Assembly: GCA_002946415.1 (NCBI GenBank)
Contig: NJPS01000022.1
Coordinates: 1-64,000 of the forward strand
DNA length: 64,000 nt
Origin: Rutstroemia sp. NJR-2017a BVV2
Lineage: Eukaryota > Ascomycota > Leotiomycetes > Helotiales > Rutstroemiaceae
Direction: 5' to 3'
The notes under the pieces are model-generated. The model made no database searches and was not told the DNA's origin. It saw nothing but the letters and a program-made list of their open reading frames with translations. Shown here one piece after another: positions 34,979-45,658 of this stretch. Position numbers and translations under genes: made by a program. Within the stretch, counting starts at the first letter, position 1. The number at the start of each line of letters is the position of its first letter.

Positions 34979-36771
34979 CTAAAGAATATATCTAAAATCC
35001 GGATGTTCATCTCCCAACTGCTCAAGAATTTCCTCATGATCGAATTTTGCATTCTCCTTTCCTGCATCCCTTCTTTTGTTTGACACCCATAACATAACCT
35101 CTATTGCAGTAGCAAAAACGATGCTCACAACACAAAGCGCAAGACCCGTACTGAATCCAGTCTTGAACTTGGGTGTTTCTGTAGTAATGAAAACATTACT
35201 CGACACGAAATTCCCACAATTACCGAGCCCAATCATAAACCCGGTGCCAAAAGCAGACTTCGCGTTGCCACCCATATTGTTGGATATCCATACAACTAAT
35301 AGTGGCATTTGGATATAGGCCGAGGTCGTGATGGCAAATAGACCGAAATAGCGAGCGCGGATTGCACTTATAGGCACAGTAAGTTCGATTGACCATCCGA
35401 CTATGCCGATCAATGCACCGAGTAGTATGAATCCATACCGATGCCGCAAGTAGCCGGAAAAGTACGAGGTTGTAAGTGAACAGACCAAGGCTACGATAAA
35501 GACTGGTATAGTGTGGACCTGTGCTTGTGCCTTGGAGTAGCCAAGGGCGGTGAGGATAGTTGGTTGGAAAGCTACGATAGATGATGCTGCCGTGTCAGCT
35601 CCAAAGTACGCAAATGTACTATATTTGAGTTAGTGTCTTCGGCAACTCAGAAAGGAGATAACAACATACGCAAGCCATATTTTTGGATCCAACAAGCACT
35701 CTTTCATGACGAAGTAGTTGTAATGATTTGGTTGAGAAGGACCGGCGTCGATCTACTCTCGAGAATTAGTATGTTTTCAACGTTATTTCTGGACTCATCT
35801 ACCTTCAACATTTCGAGCATATACTCTTTCTCCTCGGGTTTGAGAAACTTTGAATTTTCTGGGTAATCTGGAATAAAGAGAAGTCCAATGCCTGTCGTCA
35901 AGACGGTGAGTAGACCTTCAATTATGAAAATCCATCGCCATCCTCGATAGCCTCCTACTCCGTCCATGTTCCGAATGCCAAAAGCAAGAAGCTTTATGCC
36001 GTCAGTTTTTCGGCAATAACTGTGTTCTGGAATGTACTTACCCCTCCAAATGCACCTGCTAAGACAGCGGCGCCGAAGAACAGAGCGTATCGGATCGGAA
36101 AGTCTCGTCGTTTGTAATACCTACCAATGAGGTATGCGCATCCTAAACTCCCCTTTAAAATCTTTGTTGCAGGAGGTATAGCTAATGTTTACTTACCTGG
36201 GACGAAACCAGCCTCGAAACAGCCCATCAAAAATCGACAAACCAACACGCCACTGAAGGACTTAGTGACGCCCAGTCCAATAGTACAAAGTGCTTCGAAT
36301 ACCTCAGCATATCATTCTGATTCATTCACAGAAATTGGGGCGGGAAGAAGTTTACGTACACCAGCAAAACATCTGACCCGATAAGAAAACTGACGGTTTC
36401 ACGAACCCGTTCTTCATGAGCATATTGCTTGGTAATGGAAGAATCGTGTACGGAATATTCAAAATCCACAATGCTTTGTTGTAATCGGTGTTCTTCATTT
36501 TAAGCTCTGTCGTCATGCCTTCGATTTTGGCGTTGCCGATGTTAATTCGGTCGATGAACGTTATCATGAAGAGGATCATCAGCGGTGGTAGAAGTCTCAG
36601 GTCACATTTGAGAGTGAGTGTTCTTTCTATTGCGGCATTTTCGATGAAGGGTGTGGTATGAACTTCGACAGGAGATTTTTCTGAGTTTGCGATGCTTGCT
36701 GTGATGCCATGATTCAGTTTCTCGGTGTGGAGCAGAGAGATGCCCTTCGTCTCGTTTAATGATCCTTCCAT
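34979..36771 (-). CDS. MFS transporter, Dal5/anion:cation symporter type
   Basis: Six exons: 36771-36360, 36292-36197, 36142-36042, 35991-35803, 35752-35670, 35618-34979; 506 aa. Features seen include the first helix region LMILFMITFIDRINIGNAKI, the MFS block VCRFLMGCFEAGFVPG, then RGWRWIFIIEGLLT and about 12 hydrophobic segments. The cytoplasmic C-terminal tail is charged. The pattern matches the allantoate/nicotinate permease (Dal5/Tna1) family that imports small carboxylates at the plasma membrane. The short 50-bp intron (35802-35753) is easily missed and otherwise truncates the frame. It is tandem with the FAD monooxygenase. Confidence 0.9.
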
Positions 36772-37797
36772 GTTGGAGACTGGACCTCAATAACGCACAG
36801 TGAACTGGATGACCCAAGAGAAGAGTCCCATGGCCGAGATATTTATCGGCCGTCGATCTCATTTCATGTCAAGTCTCATCTCTCGGGAGTTATAAGATCT
36901 GCAGGCTGACTGCAGGAGTAGTCATTGAGACGACCCGTGAGAGCGGGGTTGAAGCTATAACCACCAGCGATTGGGAGATCTCTCCAGAAGTTTGACCAAA
37001 TTCTCAACTGGATGTAACCTTCCGAACGCTGCCGTCAATGAATAGTAAGAGGGACTACACTCTCACAGCGACCCGAGAATCTGACTCTGTCATTATTACT
37101 GCTGACCAAGTAGAGTGATGAAATTGGCAATAATGGTTTTCGAAAAAAAGAAAAGAGTGCCCGGACGAGCTGGTATGACGAGCGACGAGCCAACCAACCA
37201 GATACTTTCGGTAGGAGGATTTTATACATATGCATGCGATATGTGAAGTGATGGGCGCGCGCCACTCCCGTTGCTATTTGCTCGCTCGGTGGGGTTGGGG
37301 CCAATGATGTTCTACCCTTCTTAAAGTCCATATTACTTCAATGCCGCAACTTCAGAGGTACTTTTCTTCTTGTTAGAGATCATTCGTTGCGGTATCCTAC
37401 TGGTTCTAGCCGCTAAATAGCAGAAAGAGACCAAGGTTAACTCCATTGTCGCATGAACTTGGAAAAACGGTATTCAATATGAAGCTCTATCAAATGCAAA
37501 GTAGTGAGTTCTTGGGAGTACTGATATATACTGCGCGATGAGTCCGTGGTGTCAACCAGCGTCTGGAGCTATTCAGTGAGAGATGAAGCAAAATCAAACT
37601 GGTATTTCAATTTGAGGCTGTTATCCTTACACCATCCATCATTCAATGGCACGATTTAGAAACACCTAATTTACCTAAGATGATAATAACTCCAACTTCC
37701 ACACTTCTGGCACTTCTGATGGATTGCAGCTATTCTGTTTTCCTCCATATCTATCTGGTATGATACAATATTGGTTTCCTAAGGGTCTAAACGCTTC
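36772..37797. other. Intergenic, no gene seen
   Basis: Promoter side of the MFS gene. An ATG frame at 37035-37331 (minus, 98 codons) has no recognised features. Confidence 0.5.
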
Positions 37798-38163
37798 CTA
37801 ACCGTTGTAGACGAGACGATTGACCGGGACGCCGGAATCATTGGCCACGATACCTCGGACTTCCTCCACAAGTTCAAACTCATCCTCGACGATGACTGTA
37901 TGCCAAAGCCCGTCTATAAAGTTGTTTTATACGTTTGGATCTTACTGAAGACGGATCAGCATGATCTGAGCTTCAGCTTCGCTGAATGTGCCTGTGCTAG
38001 CTATAACTTTCTCCTTGAGCTGTGCCATAGTGAGAACGACTTTCTCGAAACAGAGGTGGTGATCTTCTTCAGGTGGTATATTGCCCATAAGTATGCTTGA
38101 CAGTTCTCGGGACAGCCAATAGATTGCATGAAGCTGCAACACGTTGGTATAGTGTCTCGTCAA
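37798..38163 (-). pseudogene. Possible gene remnant with ubiquitin-like C-terminal piece
   Basis: Two neighbouring minus-strand frames look protein-like. The distal one (about 37914-37798) includes VEEVRGIVANDSG and VPVNRLVYNG, which aligns with the helix and following strand of ubiquitin-like folds, but a TAG follows exactly where the fold should continue. The proximal frame (38163-37942) reads LHAIYWLSRELSSILMG and is limited by an upstream in-frame TGA. A GTAAGA..TATAG pair between them is only 32 bp apart and does not join the frames cleanly. A decayed gene is the simplest reading; chance frames remain possible. Confidence 0.25.
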
Positions 38164-39380
38164 GAAAAGGGATCATGATCATAGTTGCTAGCCATTATTC
38201 TGGATTTCCTCTGAGAGTAACCGCTCACTTCTCTGCTCGGGAACGGTCTCCAAGATGAAAATGAGCTGCTCAAATTCGAGATGAAGCAGCAAACGACGTA
38301 GATGGAAAGTATGTTGGCAAGCAGCAACAGACAGAAGAGGAGGCAGGCGAAATAACGATCAGATACAGCTCGCTTGTGAAGGAGTTGATTGTTGAGCACG
38401 GCCAATGCGCGCCTCTTGGAAGATACAAAATACTATGGATTATGGGTTAAGTGTTCAGGATTCAACTGCCGGACTCTCCGACGAACGACGCAGATGTTTC
38501 CCTGCATGTCATACCGAGAGAACCTGACGGTGCACGAAGCTACTGTCCGGAATCACTTGGTGGCCGAGGAACAACGGTGAAGCCAAACCGAACAGAGACA
38601 CAGTTCGAGGTGGAAAAGCAATAGTAACATTAACGTCACATTTTCACGCAACTATATTTCCGTCGCCGGTTTCCTATAGAACTATTACTCTACGAAGCAA
38701 GGTACCAGATCGTAAGGTCCATGAGAAGAGCTACCACTAGGTAAACAACTCGGGTCTACACTTATATCCGCCACTTCCAAGTTGTATGACTGTTGTATCT
38801 GCCACTGTGATTAGATGTGTAAACTTACTATACACTTAATGTGCCCCTTGCGATGTATTGTAGCTGCAACCTAGACGGAGTAGTCCAGTGATCTCCCCGG
38901 GTTCAGGTATCTGTCCTTAGGATTCCTCATATCATATCCGGCTGATTATGAGATAAGCTCACTTACGCTGAGGAAAGACTTCGGAATCCATATACAGCAT
39001 CGCAATAAACCGATTTTACCTTCCTTTAGATACTCTGTCAGAGGAACTAGGTGGTAAATAACATGATGATGATTTTCCCCGCACGGAAGCGGGGGAAGAA
39101 GTTCCTGTCCGTACCCGCTCGATTGCTTGTTTTACGTTGAGTCTCCATATTGTGCGACCAATTATATTTGACTTATATAGTGACGTTCATACCTTAAGTG
39201 TCTCTTTTCTGGTATAAGAAGGAGTTGAAGAGGATACTTTCAAACGGGTTCCAGTGTGCGTCGTATGCAAGAACACTTGGTAGAATAGAATTTCGCAGCT
39301 GCGCAAGAGCTTCCGTTGCCCGACGTCAATCTTGCAGTCGTATCAAATTCTACTTATACTCTGGATGCAATTCTGAGATC
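38164..39380. other. Intergenic, promoter of P450 gene
   Basis: No intact gene. A minus frame of 81 codons at 38160-38405 has a hydrophobic stretch but no identified family. A GC-rich hairpin is listed separately. Confidence 0.45.
39075..39097. repeat. GC-rich inverted repeat
   Basis: TTCCCCGC and GCGGGGGAA flank a 6-base loop (ACGGAA). It lies about 290 bp upstream of the P450 start codon. It could be a dyad binding site or a chance hairpin. Confidence 0.4.
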
Positions 39381-41103
39381 ATGGAACTAAATCTAAGTTT
39401 AGGAGGCATGGTTCGGACCTTCATCGAGCTGGCATTCGTCGCAGCAGTTGCAGTAAGATTGCGATAACGGGTCACTTCCCCTCACCAAAAGAATACATGC
39501 TTACCACTACTTATCAGTCCGCCATCTACCTTGTTGGAATAGTCATTTACAACATATACTTGCATCCTCTATCAAGTTTTCCCGGACCCAAATCATTCGC
39601 AGCATCACGCATTCCCAGCGTCAGAAACGTACTCAAAGGACGTTTACCACACCGAGTCTCGGAGCTACACGAACAATACGGAGAAGTTGTTCGAACAGCC
39701 CCCGACGAACTAGCCTTCAGCAGTCCCCAGGCATTTCAGGACATTTACTCAAAACACCAAGGACGCCCTTCGTTTCCCAAAGATCCCGTGCAATACGTAA
39801 CCCCGCCGAGTGGCGTCGCCTCGATCCTCAGCGTCCAAAGCGATGCCGACCATAGCCGTTATCGAAGGTTGCTGTCGCATGCGTTCTCGGAAAAGGCGCT
39901 GAGAGAACAGGAGCCTATTATCAAGAAGTACGTCGATCTTCTCATCACACGTCTTCATGAGAATGCCGGAGAGAAGCCATTAGATATGGTGTCTTGGTAT
40001 AATTTTACCACTTTCGACATCATCGGTGACCTGACGCTCGGCGAGGCGTTTGGGTGTCTGAACGACACTAAATACCATCCCTGGGTCTCATATGTGTTCA
40101 AGTCATTCAAAGCGGCCGCGTATATGGGCACTACCAGGCGATTTGGTCCTCTATTCACAGGCCTGCTTGGTCGCCTGATACCGAGAAAGTTGATGCAGCA
40201 AAGGAAAACCCAAATCGAGCTTATGAAAGGGAAGATCTTTGCAAGACTGGACAGCCAAACAGACCGCAAGGATTTCATGACCTATGTGGTGAAGCACAAC
40301 GATAAGGAGACGGGCATGTCCCGCGATGAGATCGCCGCTACGTTCTACATCTTGCTGCTCGCAGGAAGCGAAACCACAGCGACTTTACTTTCGGCTGCTA
40401 CGTACTATCTCCTGAAGAACCCGACCATCATGGAGAAGCTTGTGAACGAGATCCGCACGCAGTTTAAAAACGAGGATGAAATCGATATCGTCAGTGTCAA
40501 CAAGCTCCGCTACCAACTCGCTGTTCTCGACGAAACTATGCGCATTTCCCCCCCCGCGCCCTTCGGAAGTCCGAGGGTCGTGCCGGGAGCGGGGCAGTGG
40601 ATTGGGGGGTACTGGGTTCCGGGCGGGGTGGGTTTCTCTTTTCTTCTTTCCTGACTCTGATCTAATGCGCGCGTGGCTGGTATGAGATCTATACTTATCT
40701 TGTGTTCAATTATAGACCAACGTCTCCTGCGTGCTCTACGCCTCTCACCACGCGTCGCTCAACTTCAAGAATCCGGATAAATTCGCGCCGGAGCGATGGC
40801 TTGACGATCCTGAATACGCTGGGGATGCAAAGGCGGCCTTTCAGCCATTCAGTTTGGGGCCAAGGAACTGCGTTGGGAGGAAGTAAGTGGATTAATTTTC
40901 TTCTGTATCTATCAATTGAGGGCTTGCTAATGTGGCGTAGTTTGGCATATGCGGAGATGCGGTTGATTCTAGCAAGAACGCTGTGGAACTTCGATATGCA
41001 GCTGACAGAGGAAAGTAGCGGGTGGGCGGAGAATATGAAGATTTACTTGCTGTGGGAGAAGTCGCCGTTATATGTTCGTTTGAAGCCGGTTGCTAGAGGG
41101 TGA
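39381..41103 (+). CDS. Cytochrome P450 monooxygenase (isotrichodermin C-15 hydroxylase-like group)
   Basis: Four exons: 39381-39452, 39518-40627, 40716-40882, 40941-41103; 503 aa. The first exon encodes the start of the N-terminal anchor (GGMVRTFIELAFVAAVA), spliced to SAIYLVGIVIYNIYLHPL and the proline hinge FPGPK. P450 motifs: I-helix LLLAGSETTATL, K-helix DETMR, PERW, and heme loop FSLGPRNCVGR with Cys about 446. The overall wording resembles the large fungal group around trichothecene C-15 hydroxylase, often found in secondary-metabolite clusters; the substrate is not predictable. A longer frame exists upstream of the start, but its residues before MELNLSLGG are not P450-like. Confidence 0.9.
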
Positions 41104-41504
41104 GTTAGTAAGCGATAGATGAAAAGGTGGATGTTGTCTGTGTTTGGAGATGTAGAATAGGTTGGCTGGTGTGTCTTGGGGTGGGGGTGTATGGTAAATC
41201 TGAAATTCGTTAGACCGAGAAAATGGTCGTTTGCTGAGTCAGAACCCTGCGCAAATTACATAAGCTCGAAATTTAACCCCCGAGCCACCTCGATTTGATT
41301 AATCACATCCATCAACAAATCCAGCACGCATCACACACGGCCTCGATATATTCAGAAGTTCATCATCATTTGTCTACTTTACATCTACTGCGGCTTTTTG
41401 TACCCTCTTATTTTCAGCAATTCCTTCTCCAGCACCCCTCTGGCTCTAGCGGCCCGAGGTAATGCTATCGAATTTTCTTTGGTTTCCCAGCTTTCAATCA
41501 ATGT
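41104..41504. other. Intergenic between convergent genes
   Basis: 3' flanks of the P450 and ceramide synthase genes. Nothing recognised. Confidence 0.55.
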
Positions 41505-42859
41505 TCAAGCCTTCGCTGCCCTTGTCGATAGCTTCGCCTCGAGCAGGCTTTCTGTACCGACCTTAGCTTCAATTTCCATTTCCTCATCCTCAATTTCATC
41601 TTCGTCATCACTTCGTGTATCTTCGGCTCCCTTTCCCATCGCAATACCAACAATAACCTTCATTATCATGCCGAACCAAATCAAACATAGTCCTTGCAGA
41701 GCCAAGAGCATTCCAAGGAATACCCATTTCACTTCGGTAGTACCGCAGATAATGCCTCCTGCATCTTTAAAGGGCCATGTCAGATATTCGAAGCGCCCGT
41801 TGGCATATGGCGAGATATCCAAAACATCTTTATACTCGGGGCCGGCGTAGCATCCGAACCTGAAAGTTTCGGGATTTGGCACATCGTTGTAGATGTCCCA
41901 ACAGAGCTTGATGTACATTACGTGGCGACTTATGAGCCAGGTTATCACAAACAGCGCAAATGCGGCGTTGCAAGCAGTCTCGCGGCGAAGGTATTTCATG
42001 ATCTTGGCGATCTGGTTGCAAGGTCAGCATGTCGCTTTCATATATTTGCAGGGAGAGCACCTACAGGAAATATAAAGTCGACTACGTCCATAAGGCAGAG
42101 CACCACGTTCGCAGCATTCAAATACCGATACACATACGTGATAGAAATGAGCGAGCATGTGATGATATGATGGGTGAGCATCTGGGCATGGTCTTTGCGA
42201 CGCTTCTCGATGTGGATCACAAGGATTTGCTGGAACCAGAATGCGAGTTGGACTAAGTAGTACCACTTGAACGTCCCAGACATCTCCCTCTGTGGCCAGC
42301 TTGCCCATATCTGCTTGTTGTCGAGCCAGTATTCAGAATTGATCCACAGGTGCTACATCGCAATTAGCTTTGTATTATGGACTTTCCGCGGGGTATAGAC
42401 GGGAGTCTTCTGGACGTAGTACGTACCATTCCCAAAGTCCAGAATGTTCCGTAATACAGCACCAGCCATCCTTGTTCTGCAAATCTCAAATGGTTCTTCT
42501 TTTCAACACCCAGATATCTTCCAAATGGCGTTAAGATCCACTCGATTACTATCGCACGGAGCGCTGTAAAGTTAACCACCCATTCCAGGACAAAATAGAT
42601 GTCGTCGATGCCCTGCGTGTATGTTGCATCGGACGATGGCGAGGAGTATGATAGTCGTAAGAACTTTTGTGTAGATTGTCGAGAAGGTTCGTGGAAAGTA
42701 TGTAGAAAAACTATGGTTGAGATCCAGGTCAAAGATAGTTCTGCCGACACTGAGTTAGGAACCATTGGGCTGCAAATATAGACAGGGTTAGGCGTTACCA
42801 ATTTGATACCGTATGAACCAGTTGCCGGCCATCTTCTGGGATTTGGGAGAGACTGCCAT
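41505..42859 (-). CDS. Ceramide synthase (LAG1/LAC1, TLC domain)
   Basis: Four exons: 42859-42799, 42749-42427, 42352-42065, 42011-41505; 392 aa. It is a multi-spanning ER membrane protein joining a fatty acyl-CoA to a sphingoid base. The Lag1 motif is present: HHIITCSLISITYVYRYLNA with the two His at about 189-190, then VVDFIFP and IAKIMKYLRRE. Five or more hydrophobic segments and an acidic C-terminal tail (SDDEDEIEDEEMEIEAK) fit the family. Intron 1 uses the acceptor CTAACTCAG; an earlier CAG would give a stop. It sits between two P450s rather than in a core block, so it may be a second, specialised copy. Confidence 0.92.
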
Positions 42860-43551
42860 TGCTACAAAAAAACTCTTCTATTGCTCGCTTCAACCCAAGA
42901 CAAGGGCCTGGGTATTGGCATTAACGAATGTGCTCAGAAGTAAATTGGAAGAGAAAAGCGACAGATATCTAGTCGTTGCAAGTCCTGCTGTAGCGCAGCG
43001 AAAACAGAAAAACGAATGGCTGAATTACTGATTTGGAGGAGAATATGCTATGAACGAAAGTACTGATGAAGGGAAATTTCTAGCAAAAAGATATTTCAAA
43101 TTCTCGTATATGGAACAATAAGCTCACCGCCTAACATGGATTTTGATGAGCGCCTTTCTTTCCTCCATCTAAGCATCCTCATTTTGCATGGGGGTTTCGA
43201 GGGGATCCCTCCAGCATCAAAAGATGGGGGGGAGCTCAAAAGTGGCATTGCTTTAAGCGACCTTTCCGCGCGATATTCAGCCCCTTGAGGGAAGTCTACG
43301 CCTAAATTCTGCCTTCCAAGCGCTCTTGTCGTGCCCAGACCCACTAAAATATAAGTCCAGCGGCAACGATATGAGGTAAAACACATCACAAAAAATGGAC
43401 GACCTAATATGGAGTATATACATTGTTGGAATCCTTCAGACTGGAACGCAAAGAATCATTCCTTTCATTTTTTGACCCGGAACTCTCCAAGATGTTTACA
43501 TTTGAGCAAATTCACCTCGTACTTCCAGTACATTTGTTACGAGCGCCGAGT
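42860..43551. other. Intergenic, no gene seen
   Basis: Promoter side of the ceramide synthase gene. No other feature supported. Confidence 0.5.
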
Positions 43552-43980
43552 ATGTCCTCTTCATTACTCATGGGTTTCCAAAGTACCAACTTGGCGCTTA
43601 TCAACCTCGGCGTCGGGTTCTTGATGTTGATTTTAGCGTTTTTTGGTGCATGCTATCGCCAGTTATGCGCCGATCCAAAAGGTCGACGCCGCCATGAAGG
43701 TATGTACTGCACTGGACCAACACCACCACTCGGCCCACATACTTCGAAACCTAACACCATTACAGTTGCCCGGTCTTTACTTCTTACAACTGAGCCCAAA
43801 GATTCTTCATGGATACATCACAATACTGGGGAAATGGTATCACGTGAGTACAGTGAACCTTTGAGCTGGCCAAGGTAGCGTGGCTAACTTGGTGCGCAGA
43901 ACACACTCAGCTGGAAAGCACAGATTCACCAAACTTTTCACCGGCAAGGGCTAAAAAGCGATCGGTTCTGGATCTTAATA
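43552..43980 (+). pseudogene. Possible relic of a P450 N-terminal region
   Basis: An ATG frame encodes a hydrophobic anchor (NLALINLGVGFLMLILAFF). Two convincing intron signatures follow: 43700-43765 (GTATGT..CTAAC..TTACAG) and 43844-43899 (GTGAGT..GCTAAC..GCGCAG). The exon between them in one phase reads LPGLYFLQLSP and ILGKWYH, like the LPGP hinge and following helix of fungal P450s. That phase does not join the anchor frame; a one-base change in the T6 run at about 43639-43645 would shift it. Downstream no P450 motif is found. This is an inference from splice signals and weak similarity. Confidence 0.25.
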
Positions 43981-45658
43981 TTCGTTGACAGAATATCGAA
44001 TCGCATGGCGTCGGAGTCAATATGGATGACAATGAGAATTTACGAAGCAATATCAACGCACGACAGGGAGTTTTAGCACAGCCCTACCCTTTGGAAGTAA
44101 TATGGAATGGTCAAGCGCGTTTCTTCAGGGGTAATTTACATAGTTAGCGAGCTGGGTTTAAGCTCCTCACGAAATCTACTGCATCCCATCCCACGAGAGT
44201 AGATGCTCCATGGAAATCACAGGCCGTTGATTAGAGTGAGAGAAGCTTTGATGGCCCATTAAGTGACTATAAGCAGAAGAAAAATAACTGGTCGGGGAGG
44301 AGAAACTTCTTGGCACTTTCCGCAAGAACCGCCGGCTGTGTCCTATTCGGGAAATAACAAGAATGAGAACGAATAGCCGCCATGGATGATGATCGGATGG
44401 TCCCGCTTTTGTTTAAACCTGAGCTGTATTCTCTTTTGTGGTTTCAGAGTTCCTCTTCCTCGAAACAAAGTGGGTTCGTGATAACCATCCCACCGGGTAC
44501 GCCACTGCACGGTTTGTGGGTCCGGATGTTAACCTTGGCCAAAAACCAAGCGGCAAGAGACCTCGAGTCAGCCCAGCTCCGGGTCTCAATTCTTAGCCTG
44601 TGGAGTACACGATGTTTACTGCTGTATGTAGCGTTACTGGTCGGAAAACTAGTCAAGGTCGATATCGAGGCCTCTCTTATTTAGGTTCTTACCATACAAC
44701 CTCCGGGTCATTCGAGTTTGATATGCTCCTTCGATAACGAAACAACTACCGGGCTCGTGGCTTCAGACCTACTCGATTAGGCACAAGGTGCTACGGAAGG
44801 GAGGCGAACTTACCGCCCTCAGCCTTATGGGTTCTCTGCTGTGGTTTCTGGGATGAAGTCGTTTCGTCCGAGTACCTTGAGTTTTTCTACTGGTTTCGAA
44901 TGTTCAGCGAGGGTCGAACTGTTGCATGTTTACCAGTACACGCTTGTGTATTCCGGAAGGAAGAAAAGATATCCCTTCACCCTCCAAGTCAGGACCAGCG
45001 ACGGAGAAACAAGAGGTTTAGCCTACCCTTACCGCCGCACATTCCCCAGATGCATTCTTATCCTTCATTAAGACATGGATCGTGGGGTATACATCTTATC
45101 GATGCGCCTCGGTCACTGTTCTACCGCGAGCTCCACGATAACAATCTGCGGTCCCAGCAGATCCAGGCACTGCGACTGAGATACTGAGATACTGGGCCAA
45201 TCTTTAGGTCAACATCTCCGCACCGTCTTACAATAATAGATGTTTCAGGTTATACCAGACCCGGGGTGAGGTGGACGGAGGCTCTAGTTATCAACCCCAC
45301 GAGGAGCTTCCTATCTTTGGGATTATGGCCTTTGAGTTGGCCTTCTAAGTGACCACAAGCCCGCTGTATAGAATGGCTTAGACCTTATCAGTGATCGATG
45401 AGGCTCTCCACTGCTATCAACTGTACGTTCATCGCGGGTAAACACCCAACCAGTTGATCCCAAGTTGGGAGAGCAAGATGTTGGTTTGGGTATTATCTCA
45501 AAGAAGTCTTCCTTTTGACATGATGCCGAATATTATCATCGACCAAGGAAACACCAGGTGGAACTTCAGGAGCTGTGACAAAAGTATCTGCGTCCCTTTT
45601 CGATTTTATTTTCGTCTTTCTTTGGTGTTGTTTCGTCTTTAATTCCTGGACTTTCAAA
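43981..45658. other. Intergenic, no gene supported
   Basis: About 1.7 kb without a convincing gene. An ATG frame at 44382-44684 (plus, 100 codons, good start context) has no recognised features. The right end is the promoter of the P450 gene. Confidence 0.45.
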
